A stretch of DNA of 64,000 nucleotides from Streptomyces qinglanensis (GTDB lineage: Bacteria > Actinomycetota > Actinomycetes > Streptomycetales > Streptomycetaceae): contig NZ_FOGO01000002.1 in NCBI RefSeq assembly GCF_900111245.1, forward strand, positions 124,001-188,000. Reading direction: 5' to 3'. The position numbers were made by a program, and so were the translations under genes. Positions 8,747 to 18,297 of the stretch are shown here, one piece after another. Numbering within the stretch: the first letter of the stretch is position 1; each line of letters begins with the position of its first letter. A model generated the notes under the pieces. It did not search any database. It saw only the letters and a list, made by a program, of their open reading frames with translations, and had not been told where the DNA came from.

Positions 8747-10924
8747 TCAGCCCTGCTCCGGCACGCGGGCCAGCAGGTCCCGGGCGGCGCGGTGCTTCGG
8801 GGACGTCTCCGGCACGGCGGCGAGCAGCGCCGCGGCCTCCTCGTACGCCTCGGGCGTCGCGATCTCGTCCACCAGCAGCTCCGCCAGCTCCATGCTGGGG
8901 TCGAAGAGCGAGGTGAGCATGAAGCCGCTGTAGCCGAGCCGCACGAGAGGGTGAACCTCCCGGGCGGTGCGCAGCCATTCCACCGCCTCGGCGGTACGCG
9001 CCTGGCCGCGCAGGGCCCGTGCCAGCCAGTAGGCGGCCTCGTGCAGCGCCTCCTGTTCCTCGCGGCCCGTCCAGGCGAGCCGCAGCAGGGCCTCGGCCTC
9101 CTCGTACCGCCGCCACCGGACGAGTTGCTTACCGGCGCGCCAGCCGTACCAGACCTTCCCGCCCTTGGCGGCACGCGTCCACCAGCGGACCGCCTCCTCC
9201 ATGTCGCCGTAGCTGTCCCCGACCCGGTTGCCGATCCAGCCCGCGGCCTCGGGCCGGCCGAACCTGGCCGCCCTGCGCAGCCACGGTTCGGCTGCGAGCG
9301 GGTCGTCCAACCGGACGTACAGCGCGCCCAGTCCCTCGACGGCGTCCAGGTCGCCCGCCCTGGCCGCGGGGAGGTAGAGCGGGACGACGGCCTTCTCGTG
9401 CGCCCCGCACTCCTCGTACAGCATGCGACCGAGCGCGTACGCGGCGACGGCGGCCGGGGAGGCGAGGGAGGCCGGGGAGGCGACGGCGGCCGGGGACCCG
9501 TCTTCCCCACCGTTCCGGCCCGCGCCCCGCGCCTGCTCCGCACCGCCCGCTCCCCCGTCGACCGCGGAAGCGGACGCATCAGGTGCCGCAGCGGCGCGCC
9601 GGTAGTGCCCCACGGCTTCCGGGTAGCGGTGCAGTTTCTCCGCCAGGCGGCCGAGTTCGAGCTCGGCCGCCTGGTCGCCGGTCCGGGCCGCCGCGTGCAG
9701 CGCGGGCAGCCGGGACTCCTCCGCGGCGGAGAGCGCGGGCGGGGCGGTGCGCTCGTCCTCTTCCAGTTTCGCGAGGGAGTCGGCGGCGGCCTCGTACGGG
9801 TCGTCGTCGCCGTCGGCGCCCGCTTCGGCCGCCTCCAGCCAGCGGCGGGCCTCGGCCGTGCGCCACTGCTCGCGGCACAGGTCGCCCAGCCGCCGCTGCT
9901 GGATGCGGTCACCGGCCTCGGCGCCGGGCCGCAGCGACGCCTCGTACTCCGACAGTTCGCCGTACTGGAAGTGCACGGCGCTGAGGGAGCGGTAGAGCAG
10001 CCGGGAGTCCGGGTGGCGGCGCAGTCCGTCCGCCAGCACCCGGCAGGCGTCCTCGTACCGGTCGAGGTTGTAGTACAGGAGCGCGTGCCATTGATCGGTA
10101 CGCGGGTTGCCGAGCGCGCGCGCCTCCACGTACGCCTTCTCCGCTTCGGGCAGGAAGGACGGGTAGGAGGTGAACCACTCCGGCTCGGTGTGCAGTTCGC
10201 TGAAGGGCGCGCACTCCTCGGCGTCCACCAGGAACTCCGCCACGCGCTCGGGCAGGTCGGCGGGGCGCTCCTCGGGCGGCAGCCCGAGGAGCGCGGTGAG
10301 TTCCAGGATCCGGGCGCGGTGGAGGTCGATCCGCTCGCCCAGTTCGGCCATCCGCTGCTCGATCCGGCCGGCCACATGGTCGTGCGGGGCCGCCCGCGCC
10401 AGTTCCACCTCGGCCTCACTGCTGCGGCCCTGGCTGAGCAGGAGCAGGGCGCCGTTGGTGCGGCACTCGACACTGCCGAGGGCCGCGCCCCGCGCGTACC
10501 ACTCGGCGGCGCCCTCGCGGTCGTCGAGCCGCTCCCAGAGCAGTTCGGCGAGGCCGAAGGCGCAGGCGCCGTCCCGCTCGGCGGCGGTGCGGTACCAGTA
10601 TGCGGCGACGGTGTACTGGCCCCGGTCCTTCGCGGTGACCGCACGCAGCCGTGCGGCCCGCGGATCGCCGCCCCTGGCCGCCTCCTCCAGCCAGCGGACC
10701 GCGTCGTCCACGCGCCCCCTGCCGACGAGGAATTCCGCGTACACGTGCTGGTCCGCCGCGTCGCCGTGCTCGGCCGCTGTCCGGTAGGCCCGCTCCTCGG
10801 CGTCGCTGCCTGCGGTCCCCGCGCCGGTGGAGCCCGCGCCGCCGCCGGCCCCGATGTCGGTGGTCCTCGCGTCGGTGGTCCTCGCGTCGGTGCTGCCCGC
10901 GCCGGCGTGCCCCGTGGATGTCAT
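8747..10924 (-). CDS. Sel1/tetratricopeptide-repeat protein
   Basis: A 725-aa protein built almost wholly from helix-turn-helix repeats. Sel1/TPR units are readable throughout, for example YRTAAEHGDAADQHVYAEFL near 47, YWYRTAAERDGACAFGLAEL near 108, and WLRRAARFGRPEAAGWIGNR near 546. No signal peptide or TM segment. The first ~40 residues are Gly/Thr/Ala repeats (DART/GAGST), and a low-complexity insert lies around 450-490. Sel1/TPR solenoids bind other proteins; the partner is unknown. It is transcribed alone, divergently from hrpA across a 479-bp gap. Confidence 0.85.
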   Translation of the reverse strand: MTSTGHAGAGSTDARTTDARTTDIGAGGGAGSTGAGTAGSDAEERAYRTAAEHGDAADQHVYAEFLVGRGRVDDAVRWLEEAARGGDPRAARLRAVTAKDRGQYTVAAYWYRTAAERDGACAFGLAELLWERLDDREGAAEWYARGAALGSVECRTNGALLLLSQGRSSEAEVELARAAPHDHVAGRIEQRMAELGERIDLHRARILELTALLGLPPEERPADLPERVAEFLVDAEECAPFSELHTEPEWFTSYPSFLPEAEKAYVEARALGNPRTDQWHALLYYNLDRYEDACRVLADGLRRHPDSRLLYRSLSAVHFQYGELSEYEASLRPGAEAGDRIQQRRLGDLCREQWRTAEARRWLEAAEAGADGDDDPYEAAADSLAKLEEDERTAPPALSAAEESRLPALHAAARTGDQAAELELGRLAEKLHRYPEAVGHYRRAAAAPDASASAVDGGAGGAEQARGAGRNGGEDGSPAAVASPASLASPAAVAAYALGRMLYEECGAHEKAVVPLYLPAARAGDLDAVEGLGALYVRLDDPLAAEPWLRRAARFGRPEAAGWIGNRVGDSYGDMEEAVRWWTRAAKGGKVWYGWRAGKQLVRWRRYEEAEALLRLAWTGREEQEALHEAAYWLARALRGQARTAEAVEWLRTAREVHPLVRLGYSGFMLTSLFDPSMELAELLVDEIATPEAYEEAAALLAAVPETSPKHRAARDLLARVPEQG

Positions 10925-11403
10925 CAGTGCGTGCCGCTCTCTTGCCGCTCGGTGGGGAGGTGGTGGTTCCCGTCGGTGGGGAGGTGATGCTTCCCGGATT
11001 CCGCGAGGGCGCGCCGGATGCCCGGTTCACGGGAGCCGGGGCAGCACGGGTCCGGGATGGGCGCCGCGTCGTGGACCGACTGCACCGTCCCCGGCAGCCC
11101 GCGCAGTCCGCCCGCGTACCGGCCCGCGGCCCGGGGCTCGGGCACCGCGCCCCGCGCCACCCACCGCCTGCGGCGGCGGCGCGTACGCCCTCCGCCCACC
11201 TCGGTCCCCCGCACCTCGGTCCCCCGTCCGTCCCGTCCACCGCGCCCCGCAGCGGGCCAATACCCCTCCGCGTGAGCTGCGCCGGCGGACCCCGTCCGGG
11301 CGGGACGGGGCCGGTGTCCTTCGGGTACAGCGACGCGGAAGCGGCGCCCCCGGTTGCAAACCGTTCGCCACCCGCTCTCCGGGGGTGCGATCCTTGACGT
11401 GGT
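10925..11403. other. Divergent intergenic region between the Sel1/TPR gene and hrpA
   Basis: 479 bp that must hold the promoters of two divergent genes. A short direct repeat (CACCTCGGTCCCCC, about 11198-11225) is visible. No clear -10/-35 pair was found, and hrpA has no strong Shine-Dalgarno sequence. A long minus-strand reading frame crosses the region but has no coding character. Confidence 0.4.
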
Positions 11404-14400
11404 ATGTCGACTTCCACCCAGACCCCCGCCCCCTCCCCCCAGGAGCTGTCGAAGCGCCTCCCGCACCTGATGCTCGGCGACCAGCACCGGCTGGGCCGCC
11501 GACTCGCGGGCGCCCGGAAGATCCGCAAAGGGGAGGCCCGCGCGGCCGTGCTCGCGGAGATCTCCGCGGCGATGGACGCCTCCGAGCTGCGCGTGGCGGC
11601 CCGCCGCGCGGCGGTGCCGCCGATCACCTATCCCGAGCAGCTCCCCGTCAGCCAGAAGAAGGACGAGATCCTCGCCGCCGTCCGCGACCACCAGGTGGTG
11701 ATCATCGCGGGCGAGACGGGCTCCGGCAAGACGACCCAGATCCCGAAGATCTGCATGGAGCTGGGCCGCGGCGAGCGCGGTGTGATCGGCCACACCCAGC
11801 CGCGCCGGATCGCGGCGCGCACGGTCGCCGAGCGGGTGGCCGAGGAGCTGGGCTCGCAGCTCGGCGAAGCGGTCGGCTGGAAGGTGCGCTTCACCGACCA
11901 GGTGCAGGACCACACGCTGGTCAAGCTGATGACGGACGGCATCCTGCTGGCGGAGATCCAGCAGGACCGCGAGCTGCGCCAGTACGACACGCTGATCATC
12001 GACGAGGCGCACGAGCGCTCCCTGAACATCGACTTCCTGCTGGGGTACCTGGCGCAGCTGCTGCCCAAGCGGCCGGACCTGAAGGTGATCATCACCTCGG
12101 CCACCATCGATCCGGAGCGGTTCTCGCGGCACTTCGGGGACGCGCCGATCGTGGAGGTCAGCGGCCGGACGTATCCGGTCGAGGTGCGCTACCGCCCCCT
12201 GGAGGAGGCGTCCGGAAGCGGCGCCGAAGGGGAGGACGGCGAGGCCGCAGGGAGCAGCGGCGGCGACCGCGACCAGGTCACGGCCATCTGCGACGCGGTG
12301 GACGAGCTCCAGGCCGAAGGCCCCGGCGACGTCCTGGTCTTCCTCTCCGGGGAGCGGGAGATCCGGGACACGGCGGACGCGCTGGAGAAGAAGTTCGCCC
12401 GCGGCCAGGGCCCGCGCCCCGGGGGCGGCACCGAGGTGCTGCCGCTGTACGCGCGGCTCTCCAACGCCGAGCAGCACCGGGTCTTCCAGCCGCATTCCGG
12501 GCGCCGGATCGTGCTGGCGACGAACGTGGCGGAGACGTCGCTGACGGTCCCGGGCATCAAGTACGTGATCGATCCGGGCACCGCCCGTATCTCGCGCTAC
12601 AGCCACCGCACCAAGGTGCAGCGGCTGCCGATCGAGCGGGTCAGCCAGGCGAGTGCCGACCAGCGCAAAGGCCGCTCCGGCCGGACGTCGGACGGCATCT
12701 GCATCCGGCTCTACGCGGAGGAGGACTTCCTCGCGCGGCCCGAGTTCACCGACCCGGAGATCCTGCGGACGAACCTGGCGTCGGTGATTCTGCAGATGAC
12801 GGCCGCGGGGCTGGGGGACATCGAGAAGTTCCCGTTCCTCGATCCGCCGGACCACCGCAGCATCAAGGCGGGCGTGCAGCTCCTGGAGGAGCTGGGCGCG
12901 CTGGAGGCGAAGACGCGGAAGCTGACGCCGCTGGGCCGCAAGCTGTCCCAGCTCCCCGTCGACCCGCGGCTGGCCCGGATGGTGCTGGAGGCCGACCGGA
13001 ACGGCTGCCTGCACGAGGTGATGGTGATCGCGGCGGCGCTCTCCATCCAGGATCCGCGGGAGCGGCCCTCGGACAAGCAGCAGCAGGCCGACCAGCAGCA
13101 CGCCCGGTTCAAGGACGAGACCAGCGACTTCCTGGCGTTCCTCAACCTGTGGCGCTATGTGCGCGAGCAGCAGCGCGAGCTGTCGTCCTCCGCTTTCCGC
13201 CGGATGTGCAAGGCGGAGTTCCTCAACTACCTGCGGATACGCGAGTGGCAGGACATCCACGGTCAGCTCCGCCAGGTCGCCAGGACGATGAAGGTCCAGT
13301 CCGCCGGGGGCCGCGGGCCGGAGCAGGGTGCCGGGCAGGAGGCGGCGCCCGACGCCGTCCACCGGTCGCTGCTGGCGGGTCTGCTCTCGCACGTCGGGCT
13401 GAAGGGCGGCGGGCTGGAGGGCGGGAAGGACTCCGGCAAGAACGAGTATCTGGGGGCGCGCGGCGCCAAGTTCGCGGTCTTCCCCGGGTCCGCGCTGTTC
13501 AAGAAACCGCCGCGCTGGGTGATGTCCGCCGAGCTGGTGGAGACCTCGCGGCTGTGGGCGCGGGTCAACGCGCGGATCGAGCCCGAGTGGATCGAGCCGC
13601 TGGCGCAGCATCTGGTCAAACGCACCTACAGCGAGCCGCACTGGGAGCAGAAGCAGGCGTCGGTGGTGGCGTACGAGCGGGTGACGCTCTACGGCGTGCC
13701 GGTCGTGGCCCAGCGGAAGGTGGACTACGGCCGGATCGACGCGGAGACCTCGCGCGACCTGTTCCTGCGCAACGCGCTGGTGGAGGGCGACTGGCGGACC
13801 CACCACCAGTTCTTCCACGACAACCGCAAGCTGCTGGACGAGGTCGAGGACCTGGAGCACCGCGCCCGGCGCCGCGACATCCTGGTGGACGACGAGACGC
13901 TGTACGACTTCTACGACCAGCGGGTGCCGGACCACGTCGTCTCCGGGGCGCACTTCGACTCCTGGTGGAAGAAGAAGCGCCGCGAAGAGCCCGACCTGCT
14001 GAACTTCGAGAAGTCGATGCTCATCAGCGAGCGGGCCGAGGAGGTCTCCGCCGCCGACTACCCGGACGTGTGGCGGCAGGGCGGCCTCGCGCTGCCGGTG
14101 ACGTACCAGTTCGAGCCGGGCACGGACGCGGACGGGGTGACCGTGCACGTACCGCTCCAGGTGCTGAACCAGGTCACCGGCGAGGGCTTCGACTGGCAGA
14201 TCCCCGGGCTGCGCCAGGACCTGGTCACCGAGCTGATCCGCTCGCTGCCCAAGGCGATCCGGCGGCATTACGTCCCCGCTCCCGACCATGCCAGGGAGTT
14301 CCTGCGGCGCACCGCGCCGCAGCCCGAGCCGCTGGTGTGGACGCTGGCGCGGGAGCTGCAGCGGATGGTCGGGGTCCCCCTGGCGGCCCAGGACTTCGAT

Positions 14401-15507
14401 CCGGCCAAGGTGCCCGACCATCTGAAGGTCACCTTCCGGGTCACCGACGAGCGGCGCCGCACCCTGGCGGAGGGCAAGGACGTCGAGGCGCTGCAGATCC
14501 GGCTCAAGTCGCAGACGCAGACGGCGATCTCCCGGGCGTTCGACTCGTCCGCGCGGGCCGCGCGCAAGAAGGAGCGCAAGGCCGCTGAGGACGGCGCTGC
14601 GCCCCGCGAGGGGGCGCCGGCGGAGGCTCCGGCGCTGCAGCGCACGGGTCTGACGCAGTGGACGCTGGGGCCGCTCCCCCGCACCTTCGAGACCCGGCGC
14701 GCCGGCCAGCCGGTGAAGGCGTACCCGGCGCTGGTGGACGAGGGCTCCTCGGTGGCCGTGCGGCTGTACGACACCGAGGCGGAGCAGCACACCGCGATGT
14801 GGCGCGGCACCCGGCGCCTGATCATGCTGAATCTGCCCTCCGACCCGGCGAAGTTCGCCCAGTCGAAGCTGGGCAATCAGCAGAAGCTGGCCCTCTCCCG
14901 GTCGCCGCACGGCAGCGTGCAGGCGCTGTTCGAGGACTGTGTGGCGGCCACGGTGGACCGGCTGGTGGCGGCGCACGGCGGACCGGCCTGGGACGAGGAG
15001 TCCTTCCGCAAGCTGTTCGACGCCGTCCGTACGGACGTGGTGGACGCGACGCTGCGCACGGTGCAGCAGGTGCAGGAGGTGCTGGCGGCCTGGCACTCGT
15101 GCGAGGGCCGGCTCCGCGCGACGACCAGCCCGGTGCTGGCCGGCTCCGTCGCGGACGTCCGGCAGCAGCTCGCGGAGCTGATCAAACCGGGGTTCGTGGC
15201 CGAGCACGGTGCGGCGCGGCTCCCGCATCTGATGCGCTACCTCGTCGCCGCCGACCGGCGCCTCCAGCAGCTCCCGCACCATGGGGAACGGGACCGGACG
15301 CGGATGGCCAAGGTGCACGAGATGCGGGACGAATACCTCTGGCTGCTGGAGCAGTTCCCTCCGGGGCGCGCGGTGCCGCAGGCGGCGCGGGAGGTCCGGT
15401 GGATGATCGAGGAACTGCGGGTCAGCTATTTCGCCCATGCTCTGGGCACGGCGTACCCGGTCTCCGACAAGCGGATCGTGAAGGCGGTGGACGCCGCGGC
15501 CCCGTGA
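11404..15507 (+). CDS. hrpA: ATP-dependent RNA helicase HrpA (DEAH box)
   Basis: A 1367-aa DEAH/RHA helicase, near the usual length of about 1300. Motifs in order: Walker A GETGSGKT (103-110), GHTQPRR (motif Ia), DEAH (200-203), SAT (about 229-231), and QRKGRSGR (motif VI, about 420-427). Then come the HA2 and OB-fold regions and the long HrpA-specific C-terminal domain (DUF3418), beginning near residue 640. HrpA unwinds RNA using NTP hydrolysis and acts on ribosomes and mRNA in other bacteria. ATG 11404 has only a weak ribosome site. It lies upstream of tRNA-Asp, the small Cys-pair gene and bldC. From memory, hrpA neighbours bldC in S. coelicolor as well. Confidence 0.95.
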   Translation: MSTSTQTPAPSPQELSKRLPHLMLGDQHRLGRRLAGARKIRKGEARAAVLAEISAAMDASELRVAARRAAVPPITYPEQLPVSQKKDEILAAVRDHQVVIIAGETGSGKTTQIPKICMELGRGERGVIGHTQPRRIAARTVAERVAEELGSQLGEAVGWKVRFTDQVQDHTLVKLMTDGILLAEIQQDRELRQYDTLIIDEAHERSLNIDFLLGYLAQLLPKRPDLKVIITSATIDPERFSRHFGDAPIVEVSGRTYPVEVRYRPLEEASGSGAEGEDGEAAGSSGGDRDQVTAICDAVDELQAEGPGDVLVFLSGEREIRDTADALEKKFARGQGPRPGGGTEVLPLYARLSNAEQHRVFQPHSGRRIVLATNVAETSLTVPGIKYVIDPGTARISRYSHRTKVQRLPIERVSQASADQRKGRSGRTSDGICIRLYAEEDFLARPEFTDPEILRTNLASVILQMTAAGLGDIEKFPFLDPPDHRSIKAGVQLLEELGALEAKTRKLTPLGRKLSQLPVDPRLARMVLEADRNGCLHEVMVIAAALSIQDPRERPSDKQQQADQQHARFKDETSDFLAFLNLWRYVREQQRELSSSAFRRMCKAEFLNYLRIREWQDIHGQLRQVARTMKVQSAGGRGPEQGAGQEAAPDAVHRSLLAGLLSHVGLKGGGLEGGKDSGKNEYLGARGAKFAVFPGSALFKKPPRWVMSAELVETSRLWARVNARIEPEWIEPLAQHLVKRTYSEPHWEQKQASVVAYERVTLYGVPVVAQRKVDYGRIDAETSRDLFLRNALVEGDWRTHHQFFHDNRKLLDEVEDLEHRARRRDILVDDETLYDFYDQRVPDHVVSGAHFDSWWKKKRREEPDLLNFEKSMLISERAEEVSAADYPDVWRQGGLALPVTYQFEPGTDADGVTVHVPLQVLNQVTGEGFDWQIPGLRQDLVTELIRSLPKAIRRHYVPAPDHAREFLRRTAPQPEPLVWTLARELQRMVGVPLAAQDFDPAKVPDHLKVTFRVTDERRRTLAEGKDVEALQIRLKSQTQTAISRAFDSSARAARKKERKAAEDGAAPREGAPAEAPALQRTGLTQWTLGPLPRTFETRRAGQPVKAYPALVDEGSSVAVRLYDTEAEQHTAMWRGTRRLIMLNLPSDPAKFAQSKLGNQQKLALSRSPHGSVQALFEDCVAATVDRLVAAHGGPAWDEESFRKLFDAVRTDVVDATLRTVQQVQEVLAAWHSCEGRLRATTSPVLAGSVADVRQQLAELIKPGFVAEHGAARLPHLMRYLVAADRRLQQLPHHGERDRTRMAKVHEMRDEYLWLLEQFPPGRAVPQAAREVRWMIEELRVSYFAHALGTAYPVSDKRIVKAVDAAAP

Positions 15508-15595
15508 GGGAGCAGACTGCCGGTGGGTGACCGGCAGGCCACTCGGAGTGAGTTCGCCCCTGGCCCCTGACCTGCTGTAGAGTTCCATCTCGCGA

Positions 15596-15670
15596 GGTCC
15601 TGTGGAGCAGTTTGGAGTGCTCGCCACCCTGTCAAGGTGGAGGCCGCGGGTTCAAATCCCGTCAGGACCG
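15596..15670 (+). tRNA. tRNA-Asp (anticodon GTC)
   Basis: A complete 75-nt cloverleaf. The acceptor is GGTCCTG/CAGGACC. The D arm is GAGC/GCTC with the conserved GG. The anticodon stem CCACC/GGTGG surrounds CTGTCAA (anticodon GTC at 15631-15633). The T arm is GCGGG-TTCAAAT-CCCGT, and the discriminator is G. CCA is not encoded. Confidence 0.97.
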
Positions 15671-15680
15671 CATCCATTGG

Positions 15681-15711
15681 AGGGCCCGGCAGTCGTCGAC
15701 TGCCGGGCCCT
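15681..15711. terminator. Perfect 15-bp stem-loop after tRNA-Asp
   Basis: AGGGCCCGGCAGTCG (15681-15695) is the exact reverse complement of 15697-15711. It begins 11 nt past the tRNA 3' end. There is no U-tract. It is a strong factor-independent terminator candidate. Confidence 0.85.
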
Positions 15712-15834
15712 CTGGCGTTCGCCGGCTCCACTGCGGAGTCCTCGCCGACCCGAGGGCCCGGCAACCCGAAACCTCCGCCGATGTTTGACGGCCCCGGGTG
15801 CGGGGGGTAGTCCTGGCACGGGAGGAGGTGACCC

Positions 15835-16005
15835 GTGATCGAGGAATCCGCGCACGGAGCGCGGCAGGAAGCGCGGGCACTCCTGCGGGCCCATCTCGCG
15901 GCCGCGGGGCGGCGGCGTCATGCGACCCGGCACTGCCCGCTCTGCCACCGGCTGCTGCGGCTGGCGATGGCGGCCCCCGGGAAGGCCGACCGGAAACACA
16001 AGTGA
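15835..16005 (+). CDS. Small conserved protein with Cys-x-x-Cys pair (DUF6274-like)
   Basis: A 56-aa product read from GTG 15835, preceded by a near-ideal ribosome site (GGAGGAGGTG, about 5 nt spacing), which is the main reason to believe it. It reads QEARALLRAHLAAA, then RHATRHCPLCHRLLRLAM: a helix followed by a CPLCH metal-binding-like pair, ending in a Lys-rich tail. The pattern fits the short DUF6274 proteins that I recall being encoded beside bldC in Streptomyces. Function unknown. One Cys pair plus two His could bind zinc. Confidence 0.75.
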   Translation: MIEESAHGARQEARALLRAHLAAAGRRRHATRHCPLCHRLLRLAMAAPGKADRKHK

Positions 16006-16312
16006 CGGACGAGGCACCGCCGTTGGTGCACTACCGCACCGAGAGTGATCACTACAACACCTCCTCGGTGTGACGGGTGTCACCTGGACTGCCCGTATCG
16101 TCCGGGAACTTGAGGCCCCCTCAGACTGCCTCAATTTAATATGTGCAATTGCACCAGGTGCGGAACGGACCGCACAGCCGCGCGCACAACCGCTCAGAGA
16201 TGCCCGTCGAAGCGCGCGGCGACGCCCGTCGAAGCGCGCGGCACCCGGCCCGCCGGCTCCGGCGCGCTCCTCGAACGGCCCCGGTGCAGCGGTTCGGTGC
16301 GCGTGTTCGCAG
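16006..16312. other. Convergent intergenic region with an AT-rich palindrome and a 19-bp direct repeat
   Basis: Lies between the small plus-strand gene and the bldC terminator. It holds an unusually AT-rich pocket (16131-16150), a perfect 12-bp palindrome GTGCAATTGCAC (16143-16154), and two copies of GCCCGTCGAAGCGCGCGGC (16202-16220, 16224-16242). No gene was seen. Confidence 0.6.
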
Positions 16313-16354
16313 ACACAAAAAGATCGCGCTGGACCCGGCGGAGTCCAGCGCGAT
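16313..16354 (-). terminator. Intrinsic terminator of bldC with T-run
   Basis: On the minus strand, ATCGCGCTGGAC (16354-16343) pairs perfectly over 12 bp with GTCCAGCGCGAT (16334-16323), and is followed by CTTTTTGTGT. It is one of the few hairpins here with a genuine U-tract. It lies about 120 bp past the bldC stop, leaving a long 3' UTR. Confidence 0.9.
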
Positions 16355-16475
16355 CAACGGAGAGCCGCTGTTGGGGCAGCGGTTCGGCCGCATGGTGCGC
16401 AGTGGGCGGATCGCGGGGTGGGGGCCCCGGAAATCGCCCCTGTGTGGTGCTGTTGCGCCTGCTCAGGAACCCTGA

Positions 16476-16682
16476 TCAGGCTTCGCTGCGCTGCTGCGGG
16501 ATACCCGCGAGCAGGGCGCGAACCTCCGCTTCGCGGTAGCGGCGGTGCCCTCCGAGCGTGCGGATGGACGTGAGCTTGCCCGCCTTTGCCCAGCGCGTGA
16601 CCGTCTTGGGGTCCACGCGGAACATCGTGGCAACCTCAGCCGGGGTCAGCAGCGGCTCGGTATCAGGGGTGCGAGCGGTCAT
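16476..16682 (-). CDS. bldC: Developmental regulator BldC (MerR-type winged helix)
   Basis: A 68-aa protein that reads as BldC. It has LLTPAEVATMFRVDPKTVTRWAKAGK (helix-turn-helix), then LTSIRTLGGHRRYREAEV (wing and third helix of the MerR-like domain), with no effector or dimerisation domain. BldC binds direct repeats head-to-tail and holds Streptomyces in vegetative growth by repressing sporulation genes. ATG 16682 has a GAGGAGG ribosome site 6 nt upstream. The leader region is long, AT-richer than its surroundings, and contains several inverted repeats (see 16683-17220). Confidence 0.97.
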   Translation of the reverse strand: MTARTPDTEPLLTPAEVATMFRVDPKTVTRWAKAGKLTSIRTLGGHRRYREAEVRALLAGIPQQRSEA

Positions 16683-17220
16683 GAGCGGCCTCCTCGGGAG
16701 AACCGAACCATCACGGTTCTTTCCTCTAAATTCTGCACCTTGACCCGCGTTGCCCGATATGGCGGACGCGAGCCGAGTCGGTTATAGGACGAACGGCTTG
16801 TCCTCGGCACTACAACTACACCATCTGTCCAGCCACGTCGGCCAAACCGATGGAATTGCCCTCTCAGGTGTTCAACCTCGGCGGAAGCCGATGGACCGTC
16901 CCATAGCGGACAGTCACCCCCCTGTGACGATCAGTCACAACAGGGGGCAAGGGGCATCAGACCCGTCAAGGAGCGCAATACCGATCTATCCGCCCTTAGT
17001 TGAACGGAAGGAGTCCCGTGCGGACTCCTTGTCCTATTTTGACACGAGGGGTAGCTCTGAGAGCAAGACCCGTTTAAGTGCAATCCGTCACGCTTGAGGC
17101 AATCACCCGGTTCGGGACGTAGGTCCCACTCCTCCCACGGAGCCCGCTCCGGACGGCCGCCTCTCCCCCCGGCCCCGGGCCCGGGAGGGGCCCCGGGCGC
17201 CCGGCAGGGGGGGGCGTGCC
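16683..17220 (-). promoter_or_regulatory. Long upstream region of bldC with inverted repeats
   Basis: 538 bp with no gene. It contains a candidate -10 TATAAC (plus-strand GTTATA at about 16779-16784) upstream of bldC. It also holds a palindrome around GTGACGATCAGTCAC (16924-16938) flanked by CCCCTGT/ACAGGGG, and an 8-bp stem-loop AAGGAGTC/GACTCCTT (17008-17030). Near 17165-17200 is a G/C-only hairpin that could end the hypothetical gene at 17221. The base composition is distinctly lower in G+C than coding DNA. Such length suggests several regulators act on bldC. Confidence 0.5.
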
Positions 17221-18096
17221 TCAGCTCGCGTACTGGAGCTGGCGAACCGCCCTCCAGCGCGCTGTCAGCCGCTCGTAGGCCGCACCGGCCCGCTCGCCGT
17301 CGCCGGCCCGGAGGGCCGCGAGGCCCTCCGCGACATCGGCGGCGGAGCGGTCGCCCGCCAACTGCTCCTCGGGGATGGCGTGGGCCAGCCCGCCGTAGTC
17401 CAGCTCGACCAGGGAGCGCGGATGGAACTCCTCCAGCCAGCGGCCCACGTCGATCAGTCCCTCGACGAGCGGTCCCTCCTCCAGTTCCTCGCGGAGCACC
17501 TTCAGACCGCGGGCGAGGCGGCGCCTCGCCTGGACCATGGGCGTGCGATAACGGAAAACGAACTGCTGTCCGCTCTCCTGACCGGATTCCGGCTTCGCAA
17601 ACTCCCTTTCTTCGTCCTCGAAGAGAACGAACCAGCGCACCGGCACATGCCACAGCGCGGTACGGATCCAGGGCCGTGCGTCGGGGTTGCGCTCCCGCCA
17701 CTGCTCGTAGTCGGCCACGGCCTGCCGCCGCACCACGGGCGGCAGCGCGGCGTCCAGCACCGACTGCGGCAGGTCGATCTCACGGTCCTCGGCGGCCTGG
17801 GTGAGGGCGGCCAGGGCCTGCCAGCTCCGCAGCCGGGTGCGCCAGGGGCAGACGCACGTCACGCCGTCCACCTCCGTCACGAACGCCTCGGCGCTCTCGC
17901 CGACCGGCACCGCCACGGGCGGCACCGGGATCAAATCCGCCAGGGCGCGGCGGATTTCGTCCTGCGCGGTCGGGAGGCGCCGCTGTTTCGCATACGCGAT
18001 CCAGTGCGAGCGCTCCGGCTCGGGAAAGGCCGCCAGCGGTTCGTAGACCCGCAGGTACGCCGCGTACGGGACGACGGCGGACGCATTCTCAGCCAC
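17221..18096 (-). CDS. Conserved hypothetical protein divergent from vdh
   Basis: A 291-aa soluble protein of unknown family. GTG 18096 is chosen because a GGAGG ribosome site lies 6 nt upstream; the frame otherwise runs to 18183. It begins [24 protein letters not shown], has a central [23 protein letters not shown] segment, a Trp/Arg-rich middle ([17 protein letters not shown]), and a helical C-terminus. No signal peptide or TM. The Cys pair in TCVCPW is the only obvious metal-ligand candidate. From memory it is the standard neighbour between bldC and vdh in Streptomyces, so it is probably a genus-level core gene. Confidence 0.85.
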   Translation of the reverse strand: MAENASAVVPYAAYLRVYEPLAAFPEPERSHWIAYAKQRRLPTAQDEIRRALADLIPVPPVAVPVGESAEAFVTEVDGVTCVCPWRTRLRSWQALAALTQAAEDREIDLPQSVLDAALPPVVRRQAVADYEQWRERNPDARPWIRTALWHVPVRWFVLFEDEEREFAKPESGQESGQQFVFRYRTPMVQARRRLARGLKVLREELEEGPLVEGLIDVGRWLEEFHPRSLVELDYGGLAHAIPEEQLAGDRSAADVAEGLAALRAGDGERAGAAYERLTARWRAVRQLQYAS

Positions 18097-18297
18097 GCAT
18101 TGCCTCCAAGCTCCACGCCTCCACTTGCCGGTCTCATGAGCGAGCCTGGAAGACAGTTGACTACCCCGATCGTGGGACCGCAACGTGCCCGTGACGCGCA
18201 GGTCGTACGCTGCATCCCGACCGGCCCTCCGCGGGCTACGACTGCCACAAGCGGCGCGTCCGCCGAGGGCTACGACGCGATTCCAGGAGTCACTACC

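Noticed and set aside
10924..15627. A 1567-codon open frame antisense to hrpA
   Set aside because: Typical high-GC shadow frame: Arg/His/Leu/Gln-rich with no motif, while the plus strand encodes intact HrpA.
16131..16150. BldC binding site (AATT direct repeats)
   Set aside because: Two AATT motifs are 10 nt apart, unlike the spacing I recall for BldC targets, and lie downstream of bldC.
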